From Tardiphaga sp. (lineage in GTDB: Bacteria > Pseudomonadota > Alphaproteobacteria > Rhizobiales > Xanthobacteraceae), in the NCBI RefSeq assembly GCF_028290495.1, contig NZ_JAQGJT010000036.1, positions 1-64,000 on the forward strand: DNA of 64,000 nt. The letters are read 5' to 3'. Position numbers and translations under genes: made by a program. Positions 9,606 through 20,000 of the stretch are shown piece by piece. Positions within the stretch are counted from its first letter, which is position 1. Every line of letters begins with the position of its first letter. Below the pieces are notes generated by a model. That model searched no databases and was not told where the DNA came from. It saw only the letters and a list, made by a program, of their open reading frames with translations.

Positions 9606-10276
9606 GGCCGCGTCGCCAGCCAGATCACATGACGCGCGCCGCCGCGGGTGCCGGTGGCGCGGATCTTTATCTCTTCGGCGGCAAAGCCGGCTTTGGCCAG
9701 CCGCTTGGTGAACTTGTCGTTGGGAAATGACGACCACACCGCCAGGATGCCGCCGGGACGCAGCGCCGCCCAAGCCGATTGCAGGCCCTTGAGGTCATAC
9801 AAGGCGTCGTTGGATTTGCGCGTCAGGCCCTCCGGTCCGTTATCGACGTCGAGCAGGATCGCGTCATAGCTATCGCGGACGGCCGCGATGGCCTGCACCA
9901 CGTCGGCCTCGCGGATTTCGACCCGTGGATCGGCGAGGCAGTCGCCAGACATTTCCGCCATCGGCCCCCGTGCCCAGGCGATGATCGCCGGCACCAGTTC
10001 GACCACGGTGACTTCGGCTTGTGGCCCCAGAACCTTGAGGGCGGCGCGCAGCGTAAAACCCATGCCGAGTCCACCAATCAGCAGTTTCGGCGCGGTGAAG
10101 GACTTGAGGCGGAAGCAGGTCAGTGTCGCCAGCGCCTCTTCGGAGCCGAACAGGCGGCTGCTCATGAGCTCGTTCTGGCCGAGCTTGATGGTGAATTCGT
10201 TGCCACGTTGCATCAGCCGGAGCTGCACGCCACCGCCGGGCACGTCCGCCGTATCGAGGAGTTTCCAGGGAAGCAC
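9596..10276 (-). CDS. Spermidine-synthase-like methyltransferase-fold protein
   Basis: A 226-residue Rossmann-fold protein. The nucleotide-binding loop is LLIGGLGMGFT (residues 65-75), followed by VVELVPAI with an acidic residue at the ribose-binding position, and LLDVDNGPEG, the strand-4 region where spermidine synthases have a catalytic aspartate. It is shorter than true SpeE proteins (about 280 residues) and lacks most of the N-terminal beta domain, so polyamine synthesis is not assured. Start is GTG at 10276 with AAAGGA upstream. It diverges from the GGDEF-EAL gene. Confidence 0.7.
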   Translation of the reverse strand: MLPWKLLDTADVPGGGVQLRLMQRGNEFTIKLGQNELMSSRLFGSEEALATLTCFRLKSFTAPKLLIGGLGMGFTLRAALKVLGPQAEVTVVELVPAIIAWARGPMAEMSGDCLADPRVEIREADVVQAIAAVRDSYDAILLDVDNGPEGLTRKSNDALYDLKGLQSAWAALRPGGILAVWSSFPNDKFTKRLAKAGFAAEEIKIRATGTRGGARHVIWLATRPAA

Positions 10277-10435
10277 GGTGGTCCTTTGCGCTCGGCCCGG
10301 CGATTCGCCGCAGCCCGCGCCTGCATAGCGCAGATCGTCGGCGCGTGTCTTGCTGGCGGCTTTCTTTTTCCGGTAACCAAGTATGGTAATGCGACTTCAA
10401 TTCGACTGGCCCATCCTCCCGGAAAGGATGACGCC

Positions 10436-12401
10436 ATGCCAGGGCTGGGCCACCGAAAATCTGACGAGGCTTCCACCCCCCACGGCTTGCGCCGCGCGGC
10501 GGCAAAGCTGATCAGTGCCCTTCCGAATGCACCCATTCTCTGGCTTATCATTGCCGGGCTTGTCTCGATCGCTGTGATGGCCGCGGGTGTCCTCATCGCG
10601 AATGAAGCGCGCTATCGTTCCCATGATCACGCCGAATGGCGGGAGCGAATTGAGCTTCTGGTGACCGTTGCGGGCCTGGCAACGCTGGTCATCGCCCTGT
10701 CGCTGTTATTCGCCGTCAGGGCCTTTGCACGGTTGCACCGGTCGGCCCGACATCATCTCGACACGGCTCTGAACAACATCACGCAGGGCCTGATGCAGTA
10801 TGACTCGGTCGCGCGGATCGTGTGGTGCAATCAGCGCTATGTCGAAATGTACGGCCTTTCGCTGGACGTGATCAGACCGGGGGCGCTGTTTCGGGACGTC
10901 ATGGAACATCGGAAAGCGACAGGCTCATTCGCGGGCGATCCCATAAAATTCTGCGCTACCGTTTTGAAGAATGTCAGCGAAAAGCGGCTGACCCATACGG
11001 TTCTGGCGACGCCATCGGGCCGCTTGATCCAGATCGTCAACCAGCCGCTGAACGATGGCGGGTGGGTCACCACCCATGAAGACGTGACGGACTTGAAGCG
11101 GTCCGAACAGCAGGTGGAGCATCTGGCCCACTATGACGTGCTGACCGGGCTGCCAAACTGTGCGCTGTTCCGGGAAAGACTGGCGGCTGAAATCGGGCGT
11201 ACGGAGCACGGCGAAAAATTTGCGCTGTTGTACCTCGATATCGACGAATTCAAGGATATCAATGATTCGCTGGGTCATCCGGTGGGCGATGAGTTTCTCA
11301 GGCAATTGGCGGAACGGTTGCGGGTCTGCGTCTCCGAGGCGGGCTTCATCGCCAGGCTTGGCGGTGACGAATTCGCGATTATCCAGACCTCGGTTCAGGA
11401 GCCGCTGGATGTCGAAGCGCTCGTGAATCGGGTTCACGCCGCCATCCGCGAACCTTTTCACTGCGGCGGTCATCAGCTTTCTGCGGATGCGAGCATCGGC
11501 ATTGCGATGGCCCCTGCCGACGGCAATGATCTCGACCAACTGATCAAGAATGCTGACCTGGCGATGTATGAGGCCAAGTCATCCGGTCGCCGCGCGTTTC
11601 GCTTTTTTGTGCCGCGGATGGACGCTGTCGCCAAGGCTCGCCGTGAAATGGCGATCGATCTGCGGGCCGCGATCAGCAATGGCGAATTCGAGCTGCATTA
11701 TCAGCCGATCGTCGACATTCGCGACCATACGATCGGCGCCTGCGAGGCGCTGATCCGCTGGAGGCATCCGGAAAAGGGCATGATCTCACCGGTGGACTTC
11801 ATCCCGGTCGCCGAGGATACCGGCTTGATCAACGAGATCGGCGCGTGGGTCCTGGCGACGGCATGCGAGGAAGCCGCCACGTGGCCGAACCACGTCAAGG
11901 TGGCCGTCAACGTCTCTCCGGTGCAGTTCAAATCGCAGACGCTTGCATTGAGGGTGATACAGGCGCTGGCGGCGTCCGGCCTGTCGGCTGGAACTGGAGA
12001 TTACCGAGGCGGTGCTGATCCGCGACGACGATGTGGCGCTGGCGGTGCTGCACCAGCTGCGCGAGATTGGCGTGCGGATCGCGCTGGATGATTTCGGGAC
12101 CGGCTTTTCCAGTCTGAGCTACTTGCAGCGCTTTCCGTTCGACAAGATCAAGATCGACCGGTCGTTCATCAAGGACCTCTGCGCGGGCGGCTCTTCCTCG
12201 ATCGTGCAGGCCGTGGTGACCATTGCCGACGCCCGCAACATGGTGACAACCGCTGAAGGCGTCGAGACGAAGCAGCAGCTTGAGTTGCTGCGCACGCTGG
12301 GCTGCACGCAAATCCAGGGCTGGCTTTTCAGCGCCGCCAGGCCGGCGTGGGAAATACGGCCGATGCTTGGCGGCAGGCAAGTTCACAGCACGATGGGCTG
12401 A
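10436..12401 (+). pseudogene. Frameshifted PAS-GGDEF-EAL cyclic-di-GMP signalling protein
   Basis: The first frame (10436 to about 11990) encodes two membrane segments, a PAS-type domain (LNNITQGLMQYD onward), an intact GGDEF domain (ARLGGDEFAI) and the first half of an EAL domain (CEALIRWRH). It then runs out of frame after QALAASGLS and ends at 12091. The rest of the EAL domain continues in another frame from about 11985 to 12401 (RLELEITEAV, then LDDFGTGFSSL and AEGVET). Family members usually read SGL-P-A-C-RLELEITE here, so about 8 bases appear lost, or one gained. As given, the EAL domain cannot be made whole; the GGDEF part could still be expressed. A sequencing error cannot be excluded. 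The ATG at 10436 has GGAAAGGA upstream. Confidence 0.8.
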
Positions 12402-12734
12402 TTCATCAGTCCGCCATTCCGGTTCGAGCGATGCGATGACGATCCCCGTCGGGGGGGCTTCTCTCATGGCGGAACCTGCTGGCTTGCTCGACAGATTCCG
12501 CTCCATCCGCCGACTGTGTTTGGAGGCGCCACGCGCTATCCAGTTGAGCTGAGGATGCACGTGCTCCAACAAGCCTCTTGCCGCGTCGGCGCGGCAGGGC
12601 GATGAGAGGGTGCGGACGGCTGTTGAATGAGATTCGGATTTCCGGGCTGCCCCTGTATACCTGCGGGCGGGTTCGGTCACTGAATTGTCATGCAATGCAG
12701 CGAGAGATTGCCCGGAAAACAATTGGTGCCCCAT
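12402..12734. other. Intergenic region upstream of the PLP decarboxylase
   Basis: No gene, repeat or clear terminator could be recognised. It should contain the promoter of the decarboxylase/acetyltransferase pair, but no confident boxes were found. Confidence 0.4.
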
Positions 12735-15092
12735 ATGGACTATTTCAAACGCTTCAACTTCCTGTTCGCGATGCCGACGTTCGACGCGGACGATCTTGAA
12801 GGTGTTCGCCTGAATCAGATCGTCACGGAAATCGAGCGATCCGGTTTTGAGGTCGTCAAGGCGCGCAAGCTGGAAGACGCAGCCATCGCCGTTCAGACCG
12901 ACGCCGCGATCGGCTGCATGGTCGTCGATTGGGGCAAGAAGGGGCTGGAAGGCAAGACGGCGGCACTGATCAACCTGATGCGTAGCCGCGGGCTGGACTT
13001 CCCGATCATCCTGTTGATTCGCCGCAAGCGGTTCGAGGATGTGCCGGTCGAGGTGCTCGACTTTATCGACGGCTACATCTTCCTGTCGGAAGAAACGCCG
13101 CCCTTCATCGCGAAGAATCTCGTCAGCCGCCTCAAGCAATATGCCGAGACGCTGAAGACGCCGTTCTTCGGCGCGCTGGTCGACTATGCCGAGGAAGGCA
13201 ACCAGCTATGGACCTGCCCGGGTCACAATGGCGGTGTGTTCTACAGCCGCAGTCCGATCGGGCGGGTATTCATGGAGCATCTCGGCGAGGCAGTGTTCCG
13301 CGACGACCTCGACAATTCGGTTCTCGATCTCGGCGACCTTTTGACCCATGAAGGCCCTGCGCTGCAGGCGCAGAAAGAGGCCGCGCAGATTTTCGGCGCG
13401 GAGAAAACCTATTTCGTGCTCAACGGGACCTCGACCTCAAACAAGGTCGCACTGTCGGCGCTGGTGACCGATGGCGACCTGGTGCTGTTCGATCGCAACA
13501 ACCACAAGGCCGCGCTGCATGGCGCACTGATGATATCGGGCGGCGTTCCGATCTATGTGCCCACCGTGCGCAATCCCTGGGGCCTGATCGGCCCGATGAA
13601 CTGGGAGGCTTTTGAGGAAGGTGCGCTGCGCGAGCGCATCCGCGCCAATCCGCTGGTGACCGATCCGGAAGCCTGGCGCCGGCCGCGCCCGTTCCGCGTC
13701 GCGGTGATCGAACAATGCACCTATGACGGCACCATCTACAGCGCCGAGATGATCATCAAGCGCATCGGCCACCTCTGCGATTACATCCTGTTCGACGAAG
13801 CCTGGGCCGGCTTCATGAAGTTCCACCCGCTCTATGCCGGCCGCTTTGCCATGGGGCTCGGCGAACTCGGGCCGGACTCGCCGGGCATCATCGCGACCCA
13901 GTCGACGCACAAGCAGCTGGCGAGCTTCTCGCAGGCGTCGCAGATCCACATGAAGGACCGCCATATCCGCGGCCAGAAGCGTCGCGTGGAACACCGGCGC
14001 TTCAACGAGAGCTTCATGCAGCACGCCTCGACGTCGCCGTTCTATCCGCTGTTCGCCTCGCTCGATGTCGGCGCGCAGATGATGAAGGGCCGTTCGGGCG
14101 TCGTGTTGTGGGATGATACGATCCGGCTCGGCATCGAGCTGCGCAAGAAGATCCGCGCCGTCCGCCGCGAGTTCGAGGAAAAGGAGACGCGTCCGGAGCG
14201 GCGCTGGTTCTTCGAGCCCTTCGTGCCCGAGCGCGTTGAAATTCCGGACGCCTCGCGCGAAGGCGGCGTGCACAATGTGCCGTGGGAGAGCATCAGCACC
14301 GACCAGCTCGCCAAGGATCCTTCGTACTGGCAACTGGCGCCGGATGCTGCCTGGCACGGCTTCCCGGGGATGACCGCCGGATTTGCGATGACCGACCCGA
14401 ACAAGCTGACGCTGCTGACGCCGGGCTTTGACCGCGCCACGGGCGGCTACACCGAACACGGCATCCCCGCGCCGGTGGTCGCGCAGTTTCTGCGCGAGAA
14501 CCGTATCGTGCCGGAAAAGAACGACCTCAATTCGCTGCTCTTTTTGCTGACGCCGGGCGTCGAGGCCAGCAAGGCCGGCACGCTGATATCGGGCCTTGTC
14601 GCCTTCAAGAAATTGCACGACGAGAACGCGCTGCTCGAAGATGCCATCCCGGAATTCGCGCGGCGCCGGCCGGCACGCTATGCCGGCGTCCGGTTGCGCG
14701 ATCTGTGCGGCGAGATGCATCGCTTCTTCCGCAAGGCCGATGTCAGCGCGCTGCAGGCGAAGCAATTTCTGTCGGAGCACCTGCCGGACATCGCAATGTC
14801 CCCGCACGACGCAGCGCGCGTGCTGGTGCGTAACGATGTCGATTACTTGCCGATCGACGAGATCGCCGGCCGCATCGCGACCACGCCCTTTGTGGTCTAT
14901 CCGCCCGGCATCGCCACCATCGTGCCCGGCGAGCGGCTCAGCGAACGCGCGCAGCCGATGCTCGATTACCTCAAGATGTTCCAGGCCTGCTTCAACACCT
15001 TCCCCGGCTTCGAGGTCGAGATTCAGGGCGTCTACCGCAAGGTCGATGCCAATGGGCTGATCCGGCTTTACACCTACGTGGTCAGCGAATAG
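12735..15092 (+). CDS. Orn/Lys/Arg-type decarboxylase (PLP, fold type I)
   Basis: A 785-residue protein with the three parts of bacterial basic amino acid decarboxylases: an N-terminal wing/receiver-like domain (1-135), the PLP domain beginning at TCPGHNGGVF, and a C-terminal domain. The PLP lysine is Lys393 in QSTHKQLAS, and the cofactor aspartate is in LFDEAWAGF. The length and motifs fit arginine, lysine or ornithine decarboxylases; sequence alone does not tell which. The ATG at 12735 starts at a family-like N-terminus, though no strong ribosome-binding site precedes it. A GNAT acetyltransferase follows 10 bases after the stop, so the pair is probably an operon for amine production and acetylation. 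Confidence 0.85.
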   Translation: MDYFKRFNFLFAMPTFDADDLEGVRLNQIVTEIERSGFEVVKARKLEDAAIAVQTDAAIGCMVVDWGKKGLEGKTAALINLMRSRGLDFPIILLIRRKRFEDVPVEVLDFIDGYIFLSEETPPFIAKNLVSRLKQYAETLKTPFFGALVDYAEEGNQLWTCPGHNGGVFYSRSPIGRVFMEHLGEAVFRDDLDNSVLDLGDLLTHEGPALQAQKEAAQIFGAEKTYFVLNGTSTSNKVALSALVTDGDLVLFDRNNHKAALHGALMISGGVPIYVPTVRNPWGLIGPMNWEAFEEGALRERIRANPLVTDPEAWRRPRPFRVAVIEQCTYDGTIYSAEMIIKRIGHLCDYILFDEAWAGFMKFHPLYAGRFAMGLGELGPDSPGIIATQSTHKQLASFSQASQIHMKDRHIRGQKRRVEHRRFNESFMQHASTSPFYPLFASLDVGAQMMKGRSGVVLWDDTIRLGIELRKKIRAVRREFEEKETRPERRWFFEPFVPERVEIPDASREGGVHNVPWESISTDQLAKDPSYWQLAPDAAWHGFPGMTAGFAMTDPNKLTLLTPGFDRATGGYTEHGIPAPVVAQFLRENRIVPEKNDLNSLLFLLTPGVEASKAGTLISGLVAFKKLHDENALLEDAIPEFARRRPARYAGVRLRDLCGEMHRFFRKADVSALQAKQFLSEHLPDIAMSPHDAARVLVRNDVDYLPIDEIAGRIATTPFVVYPPGIATIVPGERLSERAQPMLDYLKMFQACFNTFPGFEVEIQGVYRKVDANGLIRLYTYVVSE

Positions 15093-15102
15093 CGAAGCGC
15101 CT

Positions 15103-15657
15103 ATGGAAGTCCGAATCCCGAGCGAGTACGACCTTCCGATCGTCGTGCGGCCATCGCGCGACAGCGATGTCGAACCGATGCTGGCGATCTATCGTCGCCA
15201 CATCCGTCTGGGTATCGACGAAGGCGTCAGCGATGCCGAGACGCCGCAGGCGGACGATCTGCGCGACCGCCGCAAGAACCTGCGCAGCCGCCGCTTCCCG
15301 CACCTCGTGGCGACGCGGGACGGCGAAGTCGTCGGCTATGCCTATGTTGTGCTGTTCCGCAAACGGCCGGCCTACCGCTACACGGTGAAGCACTCGATCT
15401 ATATCCATCACGACCACGTCGGGCGGGGCATTGGGCAGCGCCTGATGCGCGAGCTGATCGATGTCTGCGCCGCGGCAGGCTTCCGGCAGATCATCGGTTA
15501 TATCGACGCCGACAACGCCGCCTCGCTCGGACTGCACGACAAGTTCGGATTCGCCAGGGTCGGCTTTCTGCCGGGCGTGGCCTTTCGGCACGGCCGCTGG
15601 GCCGACACCATCATGGTGCAGCGCTCGCTCGCCACCGGCTCGAAGACGGCGCCGTGA
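15103..15657 (+). CDS. GNAT N-acetyltransferase (phosphinothricin-acetyltransferase-like)
   Basis: A 184-residue GNAT fold protein. The acetyl-CoA pyrophosphate loop is HVGRGIGQRLM, preceded by the strand KHSIYIHH and followed by IIGYIDADNAASLGLHDKFGF, an arrangement typical of the Bar/Pat group. It transfers acetyl from acetyl-CoA to an amine. The gene begins 10 bases after the decarboxylase stop. Given that neighbour, a diamine or amino acid derivative is a plausible substrate, but this is inference. The N-terminus has about 15 residues before the fold starts. Confidence 0.8.
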   Translation: MEVRIPSEYDLPIVVRPSRDSDVEPMLAIYRRHIRLGIDEGVSDAETPQADDLRDRRKNLRSRRFPHLVATRDGEVVGYAYVVLFRKRPAYRYTVKHSIYIHHDHVGRGIGQRLMRELIDVCAAAGFRQIIGYIDADNAASLGLHDKFGFARVGFLPGVAFRHGRWADTIMVQRSLATGSKTAP

Positions 15658-15886
15658 AGGCCCGGCGCTTTTCCCGAGAAGGCCGAGCGCAGTTCGCGAA
15701 CGGCTAAATTACGGATTTAAATGGCGCGCCAATTCGGTACAGAACCGGCACGCCAAAACCCGCCGTTTTTGCGTTTGAAGCGGCGACGAGCGTGCGCAGC
15801 AGTTCGCTTCTCGAACCCATGATGCGAAGTTCTTGCGCGTCGACTTCGACTCGTTGGGCGAGCGCGCGGTGTGGTTTGCGATGATT

Positions 15887-16831
15887 TTACGTGCCGGTCA
15901 GTTTCCGAGGCGTCGGCTCGTTCGCGACAATCTCCGAAATGATCTTGATGAAGGCCGCCATCGCGGGCGATGGCGTACGATGACGCTGGGTGATGATGCC
16001 GAATTCGATGTCGATCGGCGTTGGATTCATCACAAGGTGAGCGAGTTCGCCTCGGTGCCAATAGGGTTCCAGTAGCGGGATCGGCGCCCAGCTGATCGCG
16101 TCGCTGGCGATCACGGCCTCGCGCATGGCAGCAAAACTCTCGACCCAAATTCGCGGGACGAAGCCGCCGGACTTCGGCACGGTCAACGCGCGATTGTCAC
16201 CGACGCTGTCCATGACGTCAGACGAGTAGTGTGACGGACGAGGGCCGGCCAGCGGATAGTCCGCAAGATCCGTCTCTCCGATCACGTTGCGTCGCAGCAG
16301 GGGATGACCGGGCCGGCAGAACAACGCCACGTTGACGGTGATCAGCTTTTCGAAGGCGAGCTCATCGAGCCCTCGCACTTCGACGAGGTCGCCAACCGCA
16401 ATGTCGGCAGTGCTGTTCAGGACGTCTTTCACGGCGCGGCGGCTTTCGCTTGAGCGCAGGCGGCAGCGGACGTTCGGAAATTCCATGGCGAGCCGTCCGA
16501 GCGCCTGAGGCACCCAAAGCTCCGACGGAAAGGTCCCGGCAACGATTGTCAGCTCACCGACCTCGAGTCCCTTCGCCAGACGGATCTCGCGGTTGAGGTT
16601 GTCCATGCTGCGCGCGACCGGCTGGCCCCACTCCAGCAGAATTTTGCCAAACATCGTCGGCTCGGGAGCGCCCGTCCCGCGGTCAAACAGCCGGGCGTCC
16701 AGTTCCGCCTCAAGCGCCTGGAGTGCGCGCGTGAGGGCGGATTGGGTGATGCCCAGCGCTTCGGCCGCGCGCCCGAAATGGCGATGGCGCTCCAGCGTTG
16801 CGACGATCTCGATATGCCTCAGCGTAATCAC
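15887..16831 (-). CDS. LysR-family transcriptional regulator
   Basis: A 314-residue regulator of standard LysR length. The N-terminal winged helix-turn-helix is clear (HFGRAAEALGITQSALTRAL), followed by the linker helix and a two-lobe effector domain starting near LTIVAGTFPSELWVP. It diverges from the autotransporter gene with about 250 bases between them, and LysR proteins commonly control the divergent neighbour. The intervening A/T-rich stretch (about 16830-16870, containing ATTGATAATTGAG) is the best place for its operator. The effector is unknown. Confidence 0.85.
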   Translation of the reverse strand: MITLRHIEIVATLERHRHFGRAAEALGITQSALTRALQALEAELDARLFDRGTGAPEPTMFGKILLEWGQPVARSMDNLNREIRLAKGLEVGELTIVAGTFPSELWVPQALGRLAMEFPNVRCRLRSSESRRAVKDVLNSTADIAVGDLVEVRGLDELAFEKLITVNVALFCRPGHPLLRRNVIGETDLADYPLAGPRPSHYSSDVMDSVGDNRALTVPKSGGFVPRIWVESFAAMREAVIASDAISWAPIPLLEPYWHRGELAHLVMNPTPIDIEFGIITQRHRTPSPAMAAFIKIISEIVANEPTPRKLTGT

Positions 16832-17083
16832 AATGCATTTTTCTCATTGATAATTGAGTTCCATGAATTTGACACATAGTTCGGCGGTTTGCCATCCCTT
16901 GGGAGGGGCGACGGCGCGATTCGCGTCCGCGTGTTGTGAGGAGCTGAAATCGTTTCGCCGGATTTGGTGGAGCGACGTCAAGCAGTTAAGGGGCGTGCGT
17001 TGGCTTTTGTGAATCATCTGGTGTGTTCGGATACTGATTGTTGCAGCGGAAGGTCCGCGTCTGCGAAGGCCCCCAGCAGGACG

Positions 17084-20000
17084 ATGCGCCGCGCGCTGCG
17101 CCGGTATTGGCTTTCTGGCGCCGCGCTAATGGCACTCACGGCGCCGGCATTCGCCGGGGGCGGCGCATCGGGAGTCTCGGACAGAAACGGAGACGGAGTT
17201 TTTCTGGATGGTGCGAGGGGAGGCAGCGACCAGACAAGCCCCGGAGTGAGCGGAGACGACGGCGAAGGCGGTCCGGATTGCTGCGGCGGCGGCGGCGGCG
17301 GCGCTGGAGCGACCGGCGGGCAAGGCGGCACGACCGCCGACGGCACGCCGGGAGGAGCGGGAGGTCCTGCTCCTGGAGCTAACGGCAGTGATGGCACGAC
17401 AGACAACGATGGTTCTGGAAGCGGTGGTGGTGGCGGCGGGCATGGCTTTGTCGGCAGCGTCTTGCCGACATCGGCTGTCAAGGGCGGCGATGGCGGCAAC
17501 GGAGGCTTGGCCAATGCAGGTCCATCCTGGGTTAGACCTACCGCCGGGGGCGGCGGGGCCGGTGGCTATGGCGCCGTCGTCGTCGGATCTGGTTCGTACC
17601 TGACGGACACGTTGTCGGTCGGTGTGACGGGCGGCAATGGTGGTGCTGGCGGTGACGGTTACTTCGGCGCGCCCTTGAGCGGTGGCAGCGGCGGCAGCGG
17701 CGGCATTGGAGTGTTCTTCGCGAACAGTGCCGACCGTCCGCAGTTCATGATCGACGGTGCGGTAACCGGCGGCAACGGCGGTGCTGGAGGCGCGTTTGCC
17801 GGCAACGGTGGAAACGGCGGTGTCGGGCTGTATTTCTCGAACACCTCATACTTTCCCGCGCAGTTGATGATCAGCGGCACGGTATTGGGCGGCAACGGCG
17901 GTGCTGCAGGCTCGAATGGCGGCGTCGCGGGTCTCGGCGGGGCTGGCCTGGAGGGCGCGTCGATGGACGTCACGATGCTCGCGGGCGGCGGTATCGCCGG
18001 CGGCATGAACGGCGATTCCACGACACGGGCGAACGCCATCAACTTCACGGCTGGCCGGAATGCTTTGCGCTTTACCGGCCCGATGTCGCAATTGTCCGGC
18101 AACATCAATGTCGGGAGTGGCGCAGATTTGTGGCTGTATGGTGCACCCGGCCTGTCGGGCGGTACGGATATCCGTAACGTCATCACCGGAAGCGGAACAA
18201 TCAGCAAATACGGGGCAGACGCGATCATCTTCACCGCCGCCAATACCTATTCCGGCGGTACGGTCATGTACGACGGCACGCTGAAGCTTTCCGGTGCCGG
18301 CACGCTGGGAGATGCAACCAGTACGACGACCGTCTTTGGTGGCACGCTGGATCTCGGCACCACTACCCAGACGCAATCCAGCGTGAATCTCTACGGCGGC
18401 ACGATTCAGAACGGTGGTCTGAACGCCTCGATCTTCGCAAACGGCGGCACCATCAAGGATCTCGGCGGCACCGCCAGCCTGACCACGATGGATGGCACGA
18501 CGACGCTGCTGGGCACGAACAGCTATAGCGGCGACACCATCGTGTACGGCGGCACGCTCGATGTGCGGGGAACGATCACTGGCACCTCGTCGGTGGGCGT
18601 GTACGATGGCGCCACGCTGACGGGAACCGGCATTATCGATCCGCCTTTCGTCACAATTTACAGCGGCGGCACTTTCAAGCCCGGTGATGGCACGGCGGGT
18701 AGCTTTACAACTATCGAAGGCTCGCTCGCGTTCCAGTCCGGCGCCATCTACAGCGTGATGATCGATCCATCGACGGCATCCTTTGCCAAGGTGATCGCTG
18801 GACACACTTCGCCCGGCATCGTGACGATCGACAGCGGCGCGACGGTGAATGCCGTGTTCGCCAACGGCAGCTATATCAACAAGCGCTACACGATCCTGAC
18901 CACGACCGATGGCCGATCGGGGACCTTCGATCCGACGGTGATAGCCACCAACCTGCCGGCGAACTTCCATACCACGCTCAGTTATGACGCCAACAACGTC
19001 TATCTCGGTCTGGCGCTGAACTTCGTCCCGCCTCCCGGAAGTGGTCTCAACCGCAATCAGCAGGCGGTCGGTAATGCGCTCGTCAATTCCTTCAACACCA
19101 ACGGAGGCATTCCGATGGCCTTTGGCGGGATGACGGCGGCGGCGCTGACGCTGGCCTCCGGCGAAGTTGCGACAGGCGCGCAACAGGGCGGCGTGCAGTT
19201 GATGAACCTGTATCTGTCGGTGCTGACCGATCCGACTGCGGGCAGTCGCGGCGGCGTCGATGGCGGCAATGGCGGTGTGATGGGATATGCGCCGGAGCGC
19301 TCCGTCGCGACTGCAAACCTGCCGCCCTCGATCGCATCGGCTTACGCCATGACGTCCAAGGCGCCGTCGCAGCAGGCGAACGCCACGTCGCGGTGGAATG
19401 TCTGGGGGGCTGCCTTCGGGGGCAGCAACAAGACCAGCGGTGATGCCGTCACCGTCGGCAGCCATGATGTTCGGTCCAATGCCGGTGGCGTTGCCGCGGG
19501 CGCCGATTATCGCCTCTCATCCGACACGCGGCTTGGCTTCTCGCTGGCCGGTGGCGCGACGGCATGGTCGCTGGCGGGCGGTCTTGGCAATGGCCGCAGC
19601 GATGTGTTCCTGGCAGGTCTGTATGGCACGCACAATTTCGGCGCGGCCTACGTCTCGGGCGCTGCGTCCTACGGCAATTACTGGACCTCGGCCTCCCGCA
19701 CCGTGACTGTTGCAGGCACCGACACGTTGCAGGCAGATTTTAACGCCCAGAATTTCGGCGGGCGCGTCGAAGGCGGCTACCGCATCGCGATTCCTGTGGC
19801 GGTCAACGTAACCCCGTATGCGGCGGTCCAGGTGCAGGGCTTCCGAACACCGTCCTACGGCGAAACCGCAATCGCAGGTTCTGCGCAGTTCGCACTCAAC
19901 TACGAGGCACGCACGGCAACGGCCGTGCGCACCGAACTGGGTGGCCGGATCGACAAGACCTGGCTCGCAGCCGGCGGCAGCGTGTTCAGCGTGTTCGGCA

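Noticed and set aside
16964-17083. TTG start 40 codons upstream of the chosen autotransporter start
   Set aside because: The added residues are Cys-rich and unlike an extended signal peptide; the ATG at 17084 has a ribosome-binding site and a normal signal peptide.
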